A stretch of DNA of 34,530 nt from Phenylobacterium sp. (GTDB lineage: Bacteria; Pseudomonadota; Alphaproteobacteria; Caulobacterales; Caulobacteraceae): contig NZ_JAUSLW010000182.1 of the NCBI RefSeq assembly GCF_030645195.1, positions 1-34,530 of the forward strand. Reading direction: 5' to 3'. The position numbers and the translations under genes were made by a program. Shown here in pieces: positions 14,270-23,200 of this stretch. Below the pieces are notes generated by a model, which worked only from the letters and a program-made list of their open reading frames with translations, made no database searches and was not told the DNA's origin. Every line of letters starts with the position of its first letter. Within the stretch, counting starts at the first letter, position 1.

Positions 14270-16203
14270 GTTGGCGCGGTATGTTTATTTACCGCACTCG
14301 CGTTAAGTGGCGTTTCGAATCCGCACCTGGACCGCAGACATTGACCGTCGCCCCATACATTCCGCCCGGGACCGTTCCGCCGTCGACCTCGCAGGTCTGG
14401 GTCGAGCTCCTGCGCGCCGCGCAGAAGAACGCCGTGGCGACCATGGTCGTGCAGGTGGCGGCGGCCATCAGCATGCCCTTCGTGGGACGCGAGGACGCGC
14501 GGGATTGGTACCTGGCCTGGCTGGTCGTGACCCTCTCGGTGGCCGTTACGCGGGTGGCGGTCGACCAGGTGCTGAAGGGATTGCTTAGCCACGGACCGGG
14601 TCTCGACGCCGCGCGCCTGCGCCCGTGGGCCATCGCCCATTCCGTGGGGCTGCTGACCAGCGCGGGGCTCTGGGCCCTGCTGGCCTGGACCCAGCTGCCG
14701 GCGGAGACCGCCCAGACGCGGTTCGTCATCCTGATCGTGGTCTCGGCCCTGGCGGCCGGCGCCACCGGGGTGCTGGCGCCGCTGAAGCTGACGGGCCGCG
14801 CCTATGTGACCCTGATGCTGGTTCCGGCCTGCGGACGGCTGATGCTGGAGGGCCAGTCGGTCCTGGCCGCCCTTGGCCTGGTGTTCTGGGGGGTGATGAT
14901 CGCCGGGCACCGGAACAACCACGGCCTGCTGGTGCGCTCCATCGCGCTCGGCCGCGAGAACCTCGGCCTGGTGGATCAGCTGCGGGGGCGCAACGACGAG
15001 ATCGAGCGGATCAACCAGTCCCTTGAGCAGCGGGTCGCCGAGCGCACCGAGGCCCTGAAGGTGCTGGCGGTGGAGGCCCAGGCCGGCAGCCGGGCCAAGT
15101 CGGAGTTCCTGGCCACCATCAGCCACGAGATCCGCACCCCGCTGAACGGGGTGCTGGGCATGGCCCAGGTGATGGAGCGCGGCGAACTGGACGCGGCGCA
15201 GCGGGAGCGGCTGTCGATCGTCCAGGCCTCGGCCCGAACCCTGCTGGGGGTGGTCAATGACGTCCTCGACATCTCCAAGATCGAGGCTGGGAACATGGCG
15301 ATCAGCCCGGCTCCGTTCCGGCTGGACCTGTTCGCCGACGGGGTCGCGCGCCTGTACGCCGTGCTCGCGCAGGAGAAGGGGCTGGCCTTCGACCTGACCC
15401 TGACGGACACCGCCCCCGGCCAGCGGCTGGGCGACGAGGTGCGCCTGCGCCAGATCGTGGCCAACCTGATCTCCAACGCCCTGAAGTTCACCGAGGCCGG
15501 AGGGATCGCGGTGGCCATCACCGGCGACGGCGACGGCGTCGTCGTCGAGGTCGGCGACACCGGTCCCGGCATCGCGCCGGCCGACCAGGCCCAGGTCTTC
15601 GACCGGTTCGTCCAGGCCGACGGCTCCAACACCCGCCGGGCCGGGGGCACGGGCCTGGGCCTGGCCATCTGCCGCGAACTGGCGGTGCTGATGGGCGGGG
15701 AGATCTCGCTCGTCTCCACCCCCGGCGAAGGGGCCTGCTTCACGGTCCGCCTGCCCATGCCGGTGACCGCCGAGGTCCTGGTGGCCCCGCCGGCGGCGGC
15801 GACACCCGCGGTCGATGGCGGACGCATCCTGGTGGTGGACGACAATCCCACCAACCGCCTCGTCCTGCAGACCATGCTGGAGGAAATGGGCCTGGCCTCC
15901 GCCACCGCCCACGACGGTGTGGAGGCCCTCTCGGCCTGGGAAGGCGGCGACTGGGACGCGATCCTGATGGACATCCGCATGCCCCGGATGGATGGCCTGG
16001 ACGCCACCCGCGCCATCCGCGCCGGCGAGACCGGCCGCAACCGTCCCCGCACCCCGATCATCGCCGTGACCGCCAGCGTCCTGTCCCACGAGACCGAGGC
16101 CTACCGCGCCGCCGGCATGGACGACGTGGTCGCAAAACCCGTGGACGCCGGGACCCTGCTGGACGCCATCAGCCGCCAGAGGATCGCCTCCGCGGCGACC
16201 TGA
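14263..16203 (+). CDS. Membrane-bound hybrid sensor histidine kinase with receiver domain
   Basis: Up to 646 residues. About six hydrophobic segments (roughly residues 60-225) form a membrane sensor with little periplasmic sequence. A short coiled coil follows (LRGRNDEIERINQSLEQRV). The HisKA domain has the H-box FLATISHEIRTPLNG (H288). The ATPase domain shows NLISNALKFTE, VGDTGPGIA and GTGLGLAI. The C-terminal receiver domain has VVDDN, phosphoacceptor D570 in LMDIRMPRMDG, AVTAS and the lysine of AKP. The architecture implies an intramolecular phosphorelay that needs a separate phosphotransferase and output regulator, neither of which is nearby. The first 26 codons look non-coding (no ribosome site, unusual composition), so the true start may be TTG 14341 or later. 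The signal is unknown. Confidence 0.9.
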   Translation: MFGWRGMFIYRTRVKWRFESAPGPQTLTVAPYIPPGTVPPSTSQVWVELLRAAQKNAVATMVVQVAAAISMPFVGREDARDWYLAWLVVTLSVAVTRVAVDQVLKGLLSHGPGLDAARLRPWAIAHSVGLLTSAGLWALLAWTQLPAETAQTRFVILIVVSALAAGATGVLAPLKLTGRAYVTLMLVPACGRLMLEGQSVLAALGLVFWGVMIAGHRNNHGLLVRSIALGRENLGLVDQLRGRNDEIERINQSLEQRVAERTEALKVLAVEAQAGSRAKSEFLATISHEIRTPLNGVLGMAQVMERGELDAAQRERLSIVQASARTLLGVVNDVLDISKIEAGNMAISPAPFRLDLFADGVARLYAVLAQEKGLAFDLTLTDTAPGQRLGDEVRLRQIVANLISNALKFTEAGGIAVAITGDGDGVVVEVGDTGPGIAPADQAQVFDRFVQADGSNTRRAGGTGLGLAICRELAVLMGGEISLVSTPGEGACFTVRLPMPVTAEVLVAPPAAATPAVDGGRILVVDDNPTNRLVLQTMLEEMGLASATAHDGVEALSAWEGGDWDAILMDIRMPRMDGLDATRAIRAGETGRNRPRTPIIAVTASVLSHETEAYRAAGMDDVVAKPVDAGTLLDAISRQRIASAAT

Positions 16204-16388
16204 CCTCCGCGCCGCGCCCTCACCCACCCGGCGAACTTCCCCTCCCGCCCGGAATTCCTCGGAGTTGAAACTGGTGTACGGGCGCTCGCCCCCATCCCAG
16301 GGTAGAGTTGACAAGAATTCGGGACGCTCGACGCCCAGGCCTTAAGTGAATTTCCGGCGCGTCCCAGGACAGGTGACGGGAAAGACTC

Positions 16389-18515
16389 ATGCCCACCAGC
16401 TATTTCTTCGAGACGATCTCGACGGCGCAGCAGGCGGCTTTCGCCGATGGCGACGGACTCATCTTTCCAGTCGGGGCGACCGCCAATCGGGTCTCGGTTT
16501 CCTTTGTGGCCGCGGTGGGCGCCAGCCCGGCGCGCATCGACATCAGCTACAATGGCCGCACCATCTCCCTCGACCCCGGCCACGTGACGACCGACTATCT
16601 GGGCGCGGTCTTTTCCGACAACAGCCGCCTGGTGATCGGCGGGGCCGCCGGAACCGATCTGTCGGCGGTCAACTCGCCCCTGGGCGACGGCCTCTATGGC
16701 GGGGCTGGCGACGACATCCTGGACGGCGGCGACGGCGCCAACCTCATCCAGGGCAATCAGGGGCACGACGACATCACCGCGGGCGACGGCGCCGACACCC
16801 TGCTCGGGGGCCAGGGGGATGACACCCTCACCGCCGGCGACGGCGCCAACTACGCGCACGGCGGCCTCGGGAACGACGACATCCTGGGGGGCGACGGCGC
16901 CGACACCCTGCTGGGGGGCCAGGGCGACGACACCCTCGACGGCTGGGACGGCAATGACCTGATCTTCGGCGACCTGGGGAACGATATGCTGATCTCCGGG
17001 TCGGGTTCGGCCACCCTGGCGGGGGGCGCGGGCGACGACTTCATCACCGGCTGCGGCTGCGGCGAGGCCTCGGTGGACGCGGGCTCGGGCGACGACCTGG
17101 TGGACCTGGGGGGCGGGAACGACGTCATCTTCGGCGGGACCGGCGACGACCTGATGAACGCCGGCGACGGGACGAACTTCGTCCAGGGCAACCAGGGGGA
17201 CGACGGAATCTACGCCGGGACGGGGAACGACACCCTGCTGGGCGGCCAGGGGCAGGACGACATCGACGCCGGCGACGGCGACAACTACGTGCACGGCAAC
17301 CTGGGCGACGACTATCTGCTGGTCGGTTCGGGGGACGACACCGTGCTGGGCGGCCAGGGCTCCGACACCATCGATGGCGACCCCGGCGGCCCCGACGGGA
17401 ACGACCTGCTGTTCGGCGACCTGGGGAATGACTCCATTTGGTCGGGGTCGGGGGACGACACCATCTATGGCGGCGACGGCGCCGACGTCGTCGATGACGG
17501 CGGCGGAGCCAACCGGATCGATCTGGGCGCCGGCAGCGACTCGCTGCTGGCCGGCGACGGCGCCGACACCGCGGTGGGCGGCGAGGGCGCCGACGCCCTG
17601 GACGGCGACGACGGCGACAACAACCTGTCCGGCGGTCTGGGCGATGACACCCTCCTGGCGGGGACCGGGAACGACACCCTCGTGGGCGGAGACGGGGCCG
17701 ATGTGATCGCCCTGGGCGACGGGACCCTCAACACCGCCAGCGGCGGCGCCGGAAACGACAGCCTGGCGAGCGGCCTCGGCGCCGACACCCTGCGGGGCGA
17801 GGACGGGGACGACACCCTCGACGGCGGCGCGGGCGCGAACCTCCTCGACGGCGGCCTCGGCGCCGACCGCATCACCGGTGACGGCAGCGGCGCGATCCTC
17901 GGCGGCGATGGCCATGACACCCTCATCGCCAGCGGCGGCTACAGCATCGCCGCCGGCGCCGGGAACGACTCGGTGACCCTGTCGGGATCGGGGGCCAACA
18001 CCCTCACCGGCGACGACGGCGCCGACACCCTCACCAGCAGCAGCGCCACCGGCGGCGTCATCAGCGGCGGCGTGGGCGGCGACTCCCTGACCGGCGGAGC
18101 CGGGGATGACACGATCACCGGCGGCGCCGGCGCCGACACCCTGGCGGCCGGGTCCGGGGGCGCCGACCGCTTCGTCTTCGCCAACGGCGACTCCGGCGGG
18201 GCTGTGGGGCCGCTGGACCTGATCACCGGCTTCACCGCCACCGGCTCGGACGACACCCTGGCCCTGGGGGTCACAGGCTCGGTGTCGAACTTCTCCACCG
18301 CCGGCGTGGCCTCCTACGCCCAGGCGCTGGCCGAGGCCACGGCGCTGATCAACGGCGGCTCGCGGGACATCGTGGTGAGGACGGTGTCGGGATCGCCGGG
18401 GGGGCTGGAGGACGGGACCTACGCCTTCGTCGACGGGGGCGGCCAGAACACCATCAGCAATGCGATCCGCTTCAACGGCCTCACCGGCGCGCTCGACCCG
18501 ACGGACTTCATCTAG
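16389..18515 (+). CDS. RTX (haemolysin-type calcium-binding repeat) secreted protein
   Basis: A 708-residue acidic, Gly/Asp-rich protein. Residues 1-95 are a beta-rich head without a Sec signal peptide. About 97-595 are dozens of nonapeptides of the type GGxGxDxLx, which bind Ca2+ and fold as parallel beta-rolls. The last ~115 residues (ADRFVFANGDSG…DLITGF…DTLALG) are the serralysin/RTX C-terminal domain that carries type I secretion information. No catalytic domain is recognisable, so it may be structural (surface, biofilm, S-layer-associated). The block at 16740-17006 recurs at 17175-17453. C222 and C224 (GCGCG) are odd for an RTX protein. No type I secretion genes are in the window. A TTGACA lies at 16308-16313 without a clear -10. 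Confidence 0.9.
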   Translation: MPTSYFFETISTAQQAAFADGDGLIFPVGATANRVSVSFVAAVGASPARIDISYNGRTISLDPGHVTTDYLGAVFSDNSRLVIGGAAGTDLSAVNSPLGDGLYGGAGDDILDGGDGANLIQGNQGHDDITAGDGADTLLGGQGDDTLTAGDGANYAHGGLGNDDILGGDGADTLLGGQGDDTLDGWDGNDLIFGDLGNDMLISGSGSATLAGGAGDDFITGCGCGEASVDAGSGDDLVDLGGGNDVIFGGTGDDLMNAGDGTNFVQGNQGDDGIYAGTGNDTLLGGQGQDDIDAGDGDNYVHGNLGDDYLLVGSGDDTVLGGQGSDTIDGDPGGPDGNDLLFGDLGNDSIWSGSGDDTIYGGDGADVVDDGGGANRIDLGAGSDSLLAGDGADTAVGGEGADALDGDDGDNNLSGGLGDDTLLAGTGNDTLVGGDGADVIALGDGTLNTASGGAGNDSLASGLGADTLRGEDGDDTLDGGAGANLLDGGLGADRITGDGSGAILGGDGHDTLIASGGYSIAAGAGNDSVTLSGSGANTLTGDDGADTLTSSSATGGVISGGVGGDSLTGGAGDDTITGGAGADTLAAGSGGADRFVFANGDSGGAVGPLDLITGFTATGSDDTLALGVTGSVSNFSTAGVASYAQALAEATALINGGSRDIVVRTVSGSPGGLEDGTYAFVDGGGQNTISNAIRFNGLTGALDPTDFI
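16740..17453 (+). repeat. Internal duplication within the RTX gene (units 435 bp apart)
   Basis: Unit 1 (16740-17006, 89 codons) and unit 2 (17175-17453, 93 codons) begin with the same pattern N[LF][IV]QGNQG and proceed in register through DTLLGGQG, [HG]G/HGNLG, LGGQG and GND-L-FGDLGND to SGSG. Unit 2 has four extra residues (PGGP region). Within unit 1 a 16-base block also recurs 108 bases apart (16785 and 16893), which is four nonapeptides. This shows growth by segmental duplication. Confidence 0.7.
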
Positions 18516-18589
18516 ACTAGCCGAGGCGCCGCCCCTGGATCATGATCCCAGGCGAACCCCGTCGACAGCATGGGGACCGAGGGGGACGC

Positions 18590-18865
18590 ATGACACGCCA
18601 GAAGGTGCTGGTGCTCTACCTGGCCAACTCGGCCCTCGACTCCCCGGTGATCGCCTGGGCGGTCTATGACGGCACGGGGGCGACGCGGCCGATGGCCGGC
18701 GACAACGACACCCCGCCCTATCGCACCGGGGTCGAGGCCCTGCGCGACGGCTGGCGGCTGTTCCAGGCCGCCCAGATCCTGCCCCACCCGCGCGGCGAGG
18801 AATTCGACCTGGCCTATCTGAAGTACGAGTTCTTCTTCGAGCAGCTGGTGGAGATCCCGGCATGA
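18590..18865 (+). CDS. Conserved-looking 91-residue protein of unknown function
   Basis: I do not recognise a family. The protein is small and soluble, with no signal peptide. It begins TRQKVLVLYLANSALDSPVIAWAVYDG, a beta strand then a helix, and has a central GVEALRDGWRLFQAAQILP and an acidic, aromatic end (YLKYEFFFEQLVEIPA). The middle and end look helical and resemble short conserved proteins more than a random frame. The start is ATG 18590 after GAGGGGGAC. The stop overlaps the start of the dioxygenase gene as ATGA (18862-18865). Co-translation suggests the two products act together, for example as subunit or partner, but this is inference from position only. Confidence 0.75.
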   Translation: MTRQKVLVLYLANSALDSPVIAWAVYDGTGATRPMAGDNDTPPYRTGVEALRDGWRLFQAAQILPHPRGEEFDLAYLKYEFFFEQLVEIPA

Positions 18866-19791
18866 GCGCGATCCTGCTGGACTCCCTGCAGATGGCGCGG
18901 TTCGCCGCCCGCGGCTTCCTGCGCTTCGACGCCGCCGTGCCCGAGGAGATCAACGATCAGTTCCTGGCCGAGGTGGGGGAGGCCGCCGAGCCCGAGCCGG
19001 GGCGCAAGGTGATGCGAGCCTTTGGCGAACTGCTGGCCCAGGCCCAGATCCCGGAGGTCGCCCCGGGGACCCCGCTGTCGGCCGCCTACCCCCAGGGCTC
19101 GGCCGTCCGCCGCCTGCTGGACCTGCCCCTGGTGAAGGGGGCGATCCAGAGTCTTGTCGGCCCCGATCCCGTCTTCGATCATCACTTCCTGCACGTGACC
19201 TTTCCGCCCGCCTATTACGAGGCCGGCGGCGGGGAGAACGTCTCCCAGCACACCCACCAGGACTCCACCGTCGACCCGTCCCAGGGCTTCGACCTGCAGG
19301 TGATGTACTATCCGCACAAGGTGACCCGGGAGATGGGCGGCACCCGCTTCATCCCCGGCACGCACCTGCGCAAGGTCAGCGAGGTGGCGCTCGGCCGCTA
19401 CCAGAACATCCGCGGCCAGCAGCACATGGTCTGCGAGGCCGGGACCCTGCTGTTCCTGCACAACGGCCTCTGGCACGGCGGCGGGGTGAACCTGGCCGAC
19501 CGCACCCGGACCATGTTCAAGATCCGCATGAACCCCAGCGTTCCCCAGGTGCGCCAGTGGGACATGGCGACCCTGCCCGCCGAGCCCGCCGCGCGGCCGA
19601 TCTTCTATGCCAAGACCCCGCAGCCGGAGACCGTGGAGTCCATCCTGATGGCGCCGGAGCCCTGGTTCGAGCAGGACACCGGCCGTCTGGAATTCGTCAA
19701 TCGCATCAAGCTGTGGCGGCATCTGACCGGCGACCCGGGCTTCGACGCCGACCATTGGCTGACCCGCCTGGAGAACCCCGCCCGGGCCTGA
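18862..19791 (+). CDS. Phytanoyl-CoA dioxygenase (PhyH)-type Fe(II)/2-oxoglutarate oxygenase
   Basis: A 309-residue cytoplasmic oxygenase. The metal-binding triad is visible as H132-Q-D134 (in SQHTHQDST) and the distal H205 (NGLWHGGG). An arginine that could bind 2-oxoglutarate follows (R214 or R216, LADRTRTMF). GGTRFIPGTHLR (159-170) is a typical PhyH block. These enzymes hydroxylate small molecules at the expense of O2 and 2-oxoglutarate. The substrate is unknown, and nothing nearby points to lipid or natural-product metabolism. It is translationally coupled to the 91-residue gene before it. The frame is intact and the length normal for the family. Confidence 0.9.
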   Translation: MSAILLDSLQMARFAARGFLRFDAAVPEEINDQFLAEVGEAAEPEPGRKVMRAFGELLAQAQIPEVAPGTPLSAAYPQGSAVRRLLDLPLVKGAIQSLVGPDPVFDHHFLHVTFPPAYYEAGGGENVSQHTHQDSTVDPSQGFDLQVMYYPHKVTREMGGTRFIPGTHLRKVSEVALGRYQNIRGQQHMVCEAGTLLFLHNGLWHGGGVNLADRTRTMFKIRMNPSVPQVRQWDMATLPAEPAARPIFYAKTPQPETVESILMAPEPWFEQDTGRLEFVNRIKLWRHLTGDPGFDADHWLTRLENPARA

Positions 19792-19887
19792 GCCGCGGCG
19801 AGGGAACGGCCGCCGGTCTGGGGCATTGCGGACGCGGCAATGATCGGCATTGCGCGTCCGCCCGTCTGTGCGCCCCGTATCCCTCCC

Positions 19888-20673
19888 ATGAAACACATCC
19901 TCGCGCTCCCCCTGCTCGGACTCGTCGTCGCCTGCAGCACGCCCACCCAGCCCACCGGGATGCTCTCGACCTATGACGGGCTGGCGGTGAAGCCGGGCGC
20001 GGTGCGGGCCAGCGTCTCCGACCGCAAGGATGAGGCCGGCCTGAGCCTGGTCCGCCGGGTGACCATCGCCCCCACCGCCCTGGCCGACAGCGCGGCCGGC
20101 GGCTGGATGACGCCGATGGAGCGCACCGCCCTGCTGCGGGAGGTCGACGCACAGCTCTGCTTCGAGCTCTCCGAGCGCTACGAGATCACGGCCCCCGACG
20201 CGGCCTCCGACGCTCGGGTCCGCGCCATCCTCAGCCATGTGCGGCCGACAGGCCGCATCAGTTCTGCGGCCTCGGCGGCCGGCGCCTTCTTCATCCCCGG
20301 CCCGATCGGGGTGCGGGCGCCTGGCACGCTGGGCGGCCTGGGCATGGAAGCCGAGATGGTGGCGAGCGACGGCCGTCAGCTAGCTGCCATCACCTGGACC
20401 CGCGAAGCCATGGCCGTCGGCACGGACGACCCGTCGCTGAGCCGCATCGGCGACGCCCTGCAATTCGTCGAACCCTTCGCCGACGACGCCGCCAAGGCCA
20501 TGACCGCGACAGGCGTGAAGTCCCGCCAGATCGCCAAGCCCGACCCCTGCGCCCAGTATGGCTCTCGCCTGCGGGTGGAGGGCATGGCCGCCAAGTTCGC
20601 CACGGGCCTCTATATGCCCCAGCTGAGCGGCGCACGGGCCGAGGCGACCCCGGCCCCCGCGACCGCCCCCTGA
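19888..20673 (+). CDS. DUF3313-type lipoprotein
   Basis: A 261-residue protein with a lipoprotein signal: positive n-region (MKH), hydrophobic core, and lipobox LVVAC with C16 as the lipidated cysteine. The mature part starts STPTQPTGMLSTYDGLAVKPG and goes on with a beta-rich body, including FELSERYEITAPDAASDARVRAILSHV, which I relate to DUF3313. Its function is unknown; it would sit in the inner leaflet of the outer membrane or in the inner membrane, facing the periplasm. ATG 19888 was chosen because it places the signal at the very N-terminus. The family call is moderate, the lipoprotein call strong. Confidence 0.8.
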   Translation: MKHILALPLLGLVVACSTPTQPTGMLSTYDGLAVKPGAVRASVSDRKDEAGLSLVRRVTIAPTALADSAAGGWMTPMERTALLREVDAQLCFELSERYEITAPDAASDARVRAILSHVRPTGRISSAASAAGAFFIPGPIGVRAPGTLGGLGMEAEMVASDGRQLAAITWTREAMAVGTDDPSLSRIGDALQFVEPFADDAAKAMTATGVKSRQIAKPDPCAQYGSRLRVEGMAAKFATGLYMPQLSGARAEATPAPATAP

Positions 20674-20693
20674 CCGACACGCCTTTGCGCGTG

Positions 20694-20708
20694 AAACGGA
20701 ACGGGAAC
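20694..20708 (-). promoter_or_regulatory. Weak LexA-box-like sequence upstream of the Lhr-like helicase
   Basis: Read on the reverse strand, GTTC-CCGTTCC-GTTT matches GTTC-N7-GTTC at 7 of 8 bases. It lies just before CTATAG (20712-20717), a possible -10, and 18 bases before the helicase ATG. The spacer is less T-rich than in typical boxes, so this is a weak call that gains interest from the repair function downstream. Confidence 0.25.
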
Positions 20709-20725
20709 ATGCTATAGGCGAGGGG

Positions 20726-23200
20726 ATGGCCGAAGACGCGGGCTCCGCCCCTTCCCTCCTGCCCCCGAGGTTCGCGGACTGGTTTGCGGCCCGCGGCTGG
20801 AGCGCGCGCGAACACCAGCTGGAGATGATCGCCAAGGCCCGCGCCGGCCGCGACGCCCTGTTGATCGCGCCGACCGGCGGCGGCAAGACCCTGGCCGGTT
20901 TCCTGCCCAGCCTGATCGAACTGGCGCAGCGCCCGCCGGCCAACACCCCGCGCGGCATCCACACCCTCTACATCTCCCCGCTGAAGGCCCTGGCGGTCGA
21001 CGTCGAGCGCAACCTGATGGCGCCGATCCTCCAGATGGGCCTGCCCATCGTCGCCGAGAGCCGCACCGGCGACACTGGCCAGGCGCGGCGCCAGCGGCAG
21101 CGGGTCAAGCCGCCCGACATCCTGTTGACCACGCCCGAACAACTGGCCCTGTTCTGCGCCTGGGAAGGCGCTCGCCTCTACTTCGAAGACCTGGCCTGCG
21201 TGATCGTCGACGAGATCCACGCCATCCACGCCTCCAAGCGCGGCGACCTGCTGGCCCTCGACCTGGCCCGGCTGCAGACCTTCGCGCCCAAGATGCGCCG
21301 GGTGGGGCTGTCGGCCACGGTGGACGACCCCGACGTGATCCGCCGTTGGCTGGGGTGCGCGGCGCCGCAAGCCGAGAACCAGGTCGACCTGGTCCGTGGC
21401 CCCGGCGGGGCGGCGCCCATCGTCGACATGCTGCTGGCCGAGGGCCGGGTGCCTTGGGCGGGCCACACCGCCCAGCACGCCATGCCGGAGGTCTATGAGG
21501 CCATCAAGCAGGCCCGCACGGCGCTGGTCTTCGTCAACACGCGCTTCCAGGCGGAGTTCGCCTTCCAGGAACTCTGGAAGCTGAACGACGACAGCCTCCC
21601 CATCGCCCTGCACCACGGCAGCCTGGCCGCCGAGCAGAGGCGCAAGGTGGAGGCGGCCATGGCGCGGGGCGAACTGCGCGCCGTGGTCTGCACCTCGACC
21701 CTGGATCTCGGCATCGACTGGGGCGACGTGGACCTCGTCATCCAGCTCGCCTCCCCGAAGGGCGCGTCGCGCATGGTGCAGCGGATCGGGCGGGCCAACC
21801 ACCGGCTGGACGAACCCTCCCGCGCCCTCTTCGTGCCGGCCAACCGCTTCGAGATGCTGGAATGCCAGGCGGCCCGCGAGGCCATCGCCGAGAACCGCTT
21901 CGACGGGGATGCGGCCCGCACCGGGGCGCTGGACGTGCTGGCCCAGCACGTCATGGGCTGCGCCTGTTCTGAGCCCTTCGATCTGCTGGCCTTCTACGAC
22001 GAGATCGTCACCGCCGGACCCTATCGGGACCTCGCCTGGGAAGACTTCGAGCAGGTGGTCGATTTCGTCTCCACCGGCGGCTACGCCCTGAAGACCTACG
22101 ACCGCTTCCGTCGGATCGTGAAAGGCCAGGACGGCCGCTGGCGGGTGCGCGACCAGGCCACCGCCCAGCGCCACCGGCTGAACGTCGGCGCCATCCTCTC
22201 GCCCGCCGTGCTGGCGGTGCGGATCGCCATGGGCAAGCGGCTGCAGGGCGGGCGCAAGATCGGCGAGGTGGAGGAGGGCTATGTGGAGATGCTGGAACCC
22301 GGCGACACCTTCATCTTCGCCGGCCAGGTCTGGTCCCTGGTGGCGGTGACGGGGCTCGATGTGCTGGTGCGCCCGGCCATGGGCAAGGACCCGAAGATGC
22401 CCTCGTGGGGCGGTTCGAAGTTCGCGCTGTCCACCTTCCTGGCCAAGCGGGTTCGCGAGCTGATGTTCGACGAGAGCCACTGGCAGGTGTTGCCCAGCGA
22501 CGTCCGCGAATGGCTGGAGATCCAGAAGGACCGCTCGCTGATCGTGAAGGAGGAGGAGCTGCTGCTGGAGACCTTCCCGCGAGGGAAGCGCAACTTCATC
22601 GTCTGCTACCCCTTCGAGGGGCGCCTGGCCCACACGACGCTGGCCATGCTGCTGACCCGGCGGCTGGAGCGGATGGGCGCCGCGCCCCTGGGCTTCGTCT
22701 GCAACGACTATGCGGTGGCGGTCTGGGCCTTGAACCCCCTGGACGGACTCGATTTCGACGAACTGTTTGCGGAAGACATGCTGGGCGACGACCTGGAATC
22801 CTGGTTGTCGGAGAGCTTCATGATGAAGCGCGCCTTCAAGGGCTGTGCGATCATCTCAGGGCTCATCGAGCGGCGATTCCCTGGCGAGCAGCAGAAGTCC
22901 GGACGGCAAGTGACCTTCTCCACCGACCTCATCTACGATGTGCTGCGGCGCCACCAGCCCGACCACCTGTTGCTGCGCTGCGCCCGCGAGGACGCGGCCA
23001 CCGGCCTGATCGACGTGGCGCGGCTGGGGCAGCTGCTGGCGCGCATCCAGGGCAAGATCCGCCATGCGGCGCTGGACCACCTGTCGCCCTTCTCGGTGCC
23101 CATCCTGCTGGAGATCGGCAAGGAGAGGACGCCAGGCGCGGCCGGCGAGATGATCCTGGCCGAGGCCGAGAGCGACCTGATCGCCGAGGCCATCGCATGA
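20726..23200 (+). CDS. Ligase-associated DNA-damage-response DEXH helicase (Lhr-like)
   Basis: An 824-residue superfamily 2 helicase. Walker A is APTGGGKT (48-55), DEIH of Walker B is near residue 160, SATV (motif III) follows, then TSTLDLGIDWGDVD (motif V) and QRIGRANHR (motif VI). The C-terminal half contains the winged-helix and Lhr-type region. This is the helicase of the four-part ligase-exonuclease-helicase-PdeM cluster found in many bacteria and thought to act in strand-break repair. Here only the helicase and PdeM are present. ATG 20726 follows GCGAGGGG. The stop overlaps PdeM (ATGA, 23197-23200). Confidence 0.95.
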   Translation: MAEDAGSAPSLLPPRFADWFAARGWSAREHQLEMIAKARAGRDALLIAPTGGGKTLAGFLPSLIELAQRPPANTPRGIHTLYISPLKALAVDVERNLMAPILQMGLPIVAESRTGDTGQARRQRQRVKPPDILLTTPEQLALFCAWEGARLYFEDLACVIVDEIHAIHASKRGDLLALDLARLQTFAPKMRRVGLSATVDDPDVIRRWLGCAAPQAENQVDLVRGPGGAAPIVDMLLAEGRVPWAGHTAQHAMPEVYEAIKQARTALVFVNTRFQAEFAFQELWKLNDDSLPIALHHGSLAAEQRRKVEAAMARGELRAVVCTSTLDLGIDWGDVDLVIQLASPKGASRMVQRIGRANHRLDEPSRALFVPANRFEMLECQAAREAIAENRFDGDAARTGALDVLAQHVMGCACSEPFDLLAFYDEIVTAGPYRDLAWEDFEQVVDFVSTGGYALKTYDRFRRIVKGQDGRWRVRDQATAQRHRLNVGAILSPAVLAVRIAMGKRLQGGRKIGEVEEGYVEMLEPGDTFIFAGQVWSLVAVTGLDVLVRPAMGKDPKMPSWGGSKFALSTFLAKRVRELMFDESHWQVLPSDVREWLEIQKDRSLIVKEEELLLETFPRGKRNFIVCYPFEGRLAHTTLAMLLTRRLERMGAAPLGFVCNDYAVAVWALNPLDGLDFDELFAEDMLGDDLESWLSESFMMKRAFKGCAIISGLIERRFPGEQQKSGRQVTFSTDLIYDVLRRHQPDHLLLRCAREDAATGLIDVARLGQLLARIQGKIRHAALDHLSPFSVPILLEIGKERTPGAAGEMILAEAESDLIAEAIA

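Noticed and set aside
16101..17915. 604-codon open frame on the reverse strand across the kinase end and the RTX gene
   Set aside because: It lies antisense to two clear genes. Its Val/Ala/Gly-rich, regularly repeating sequence is the mirror of the RTX nonapeptide repeats in high-GC DNA.
16740..18160. Regular short DNA repeats that might suggest a CRISPR array
   Set aside because: They are 27-base (nine-codon) in-frame units encoding GGxGxDxLx in an open reading frame, with no constant repeat and unique spacers.
20390..22633. 747-codon reverse-strand open frame opposite the Lhr-like helicase
   Set aside because: Antisense to a protein with all helicase motifs. The translation is low-complexity His/Gln/Asp/Gly-rich and matches no family; such shadows are usual at this GC content.
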